Shown in pieces: positions 63,491 through 64,000 of a stretch of DNA of 64,000 nt. The position numbers and the translations under genes were made by a program. Under the pieces are notes generated by a model. It was not told the origin of the DNA. It made no database searches and saw nothing but the letters and a program-made list of their open reading frames with translations. Positions within the stretch are counted from its first letter, which is position 1; every line of letters begins with the position of its first letter. This DNA is from an uncultured Eubacterium sp. (lineage in GTDB: Bacteria > Bacillota > Clostridia > Peptostreptococcales > Anaerovoracaceae). The stretch lies in contig CAMNSS010000015.1 in NCBI GenBank assembly GCA_946555345.1, positions 1-64,000 on the forward strand, given 5' to 3'.

Positions 63491-64000
63491 TTACTTTCCA
63501 TACCCTTCCAGAATCCCTTTTAAAAACGCCCGGTACTCGTTTTTCACCATCGCCGGACCATCAATATAGATCCCGCCTGAAAGACCTGTGACCCATCCGA
63601 AAAACTGCGGGCTGACGGATACGGTCACATTCACCCTGAAATGGCCAGCATCCTCCGGAATAATCATGACATCCTTGGAAAAGCGGTCGATGACCACCCC
63701 GACCAAATGCTTCGCACATACTAAACTGACACTCACATCGTCCCCGCCATACATCCCGAAGGTTTTCTTGGAAAACGCCGCAAGGTCGAAATCTGCGAAA
63801 CGCTCTTGTCCAAGCCGGCCTTCCGCTATGACCGCTGCATTTTTCATTTTATCCACACGGTAATGCTTGATCTTATCCGTTGCCTCCTCGTAAGCGATCA
63901 GATAATAATTTTCATCATCCCATGTAAGCGCCCATGGACTAACAACATAATGCGCCCCCGCCCGCTTGGCAACGAGTTCCTTGTCCATGCTCCATTCAGT
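63491..64000 (-). CDS. WYL-domain transcriptional regulator (partial, C-terminal part)
   Basis: The reading frame is open through the window edge at 64000, so only the last 169 residues are seen. The WYL domain core is clear (YVVSPWALTWDDENYYLIAYEE, IKHYRVDKMKN) with the following WCX-type extension (VSLVCAKHLVGVVIDRF, HFRVNVTVSVSPQFFGWVTGL). WYL proteins usually carry an N-terminal winged HTH and bind nucleotides or other ligands. The track start at 63988 is an internal Met. Convergent with maoC. Confidence 0.85.
   Translation of the reverse strand, partial: TEWSMDKELVAKRAGAHYVVSPWALTWDDENYYLIAYEEATDKIKHYRVDKMKNAAVIAEGRLGQERFADFDLAAFSKKTFGMYGGDDVSVSLVCAKHLVGVVIDRFSKDVMIIPEDAGHFRVNVTVSVSPQFFGWVTGLSGGIYIDGPAMVKNEYRAFLKGILEGYGK

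Overview
The window looks like a chromosomal segment of an anaerobic, probably monoderm, spore-lineage Firmicute (class Clostridia). I infer this from a fused SecDF, RNase J, YlbF, HemZ-type radical SAM protein, a CIRCE heat-shock operator, desulfoferrodoxin plus a ferredoxin-thioredoxin-reductase-like protein, a giant 2-hydroxyacyl-CoA dehydratase activase, strong AGGAGG ribosome binding sites and several TTG starts. A Family XIII/Anaerovoracaceae-like relative is possible but not proven. No insertion sequence, prophage, CRISPR array or rRNA operon was seen.

Layout. 0.1-23.4 kb is one long minus-strand housekeeping block. Reading in the direction of transcription it holds GH25 muramidase, an RND-type exporter, tRNA-Leu(CAA), yajC, a small membrane protein, secDF, relA/spoT, dtd, an MBL hydrolase, hemZ, hisS, aspS, nadD, yqeK, rsfS, leuS, RNase J, ylbF and an M24 peptidase. 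23.6-31.3 kb holds a YyaL-like protein (+), an FAD/Rieske oxidoreductase, a secreted M28 peptidase lipoprotein and an APC permease. 31.4-38.8 kb has tRNA-Leu(GAG), a candidate structured RNA, coaE, polA, a formate/nitrite-type channel and htpG behind a CIRCE-controlled promoter.

38.8-39.4 kb is the most unusual stretch. A 22-codon membrane-peptide gene with its own promoter faces a short convergent RNA (type I toxin-antitoxin architecture). Directly upstream lies a promoter-driven, highly structured RNA whose closing stem and terminator are mutually exclusive. 39.5-50.4 kb holds an ABC exporter, yebC, a YtcJ-like amidohydrolase, the 1413-aa activase, a probable leaderless cysteine-cluster gene and a MATE exporter. 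50.7-55.6 kb holds the oxygen-defence pair and the FMN-riboswitch-controlled operon ribD-ribE-ribBA-ribH. 55.8-64 kb holds a membrane-anchored XRE regulator, TspO, and an acyl-CoA/enoate cluster (AMP-dependent ligase, FadH-like flavoenzyme, TetR, MaoC) with a partial WYL regulator at the edge.

A second unusual theme is a degenerate tandem repeat with a 16-bp period. It appears just upstream of gene starts at three places (about 1.2, 59.4 and 61.8-62.07 kb). The copies share an AATCAT-like core and the same orientation relative to the gene, and in the ylbF copy the ribosome binding site falls inside the repeat. The largest copy (about 17 units) runs into a 36-bp near-perfect palindrome that is the obvious operator for the TetR protein. 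All functional calls come from motif recognition in the supplied translations; no database search was run.
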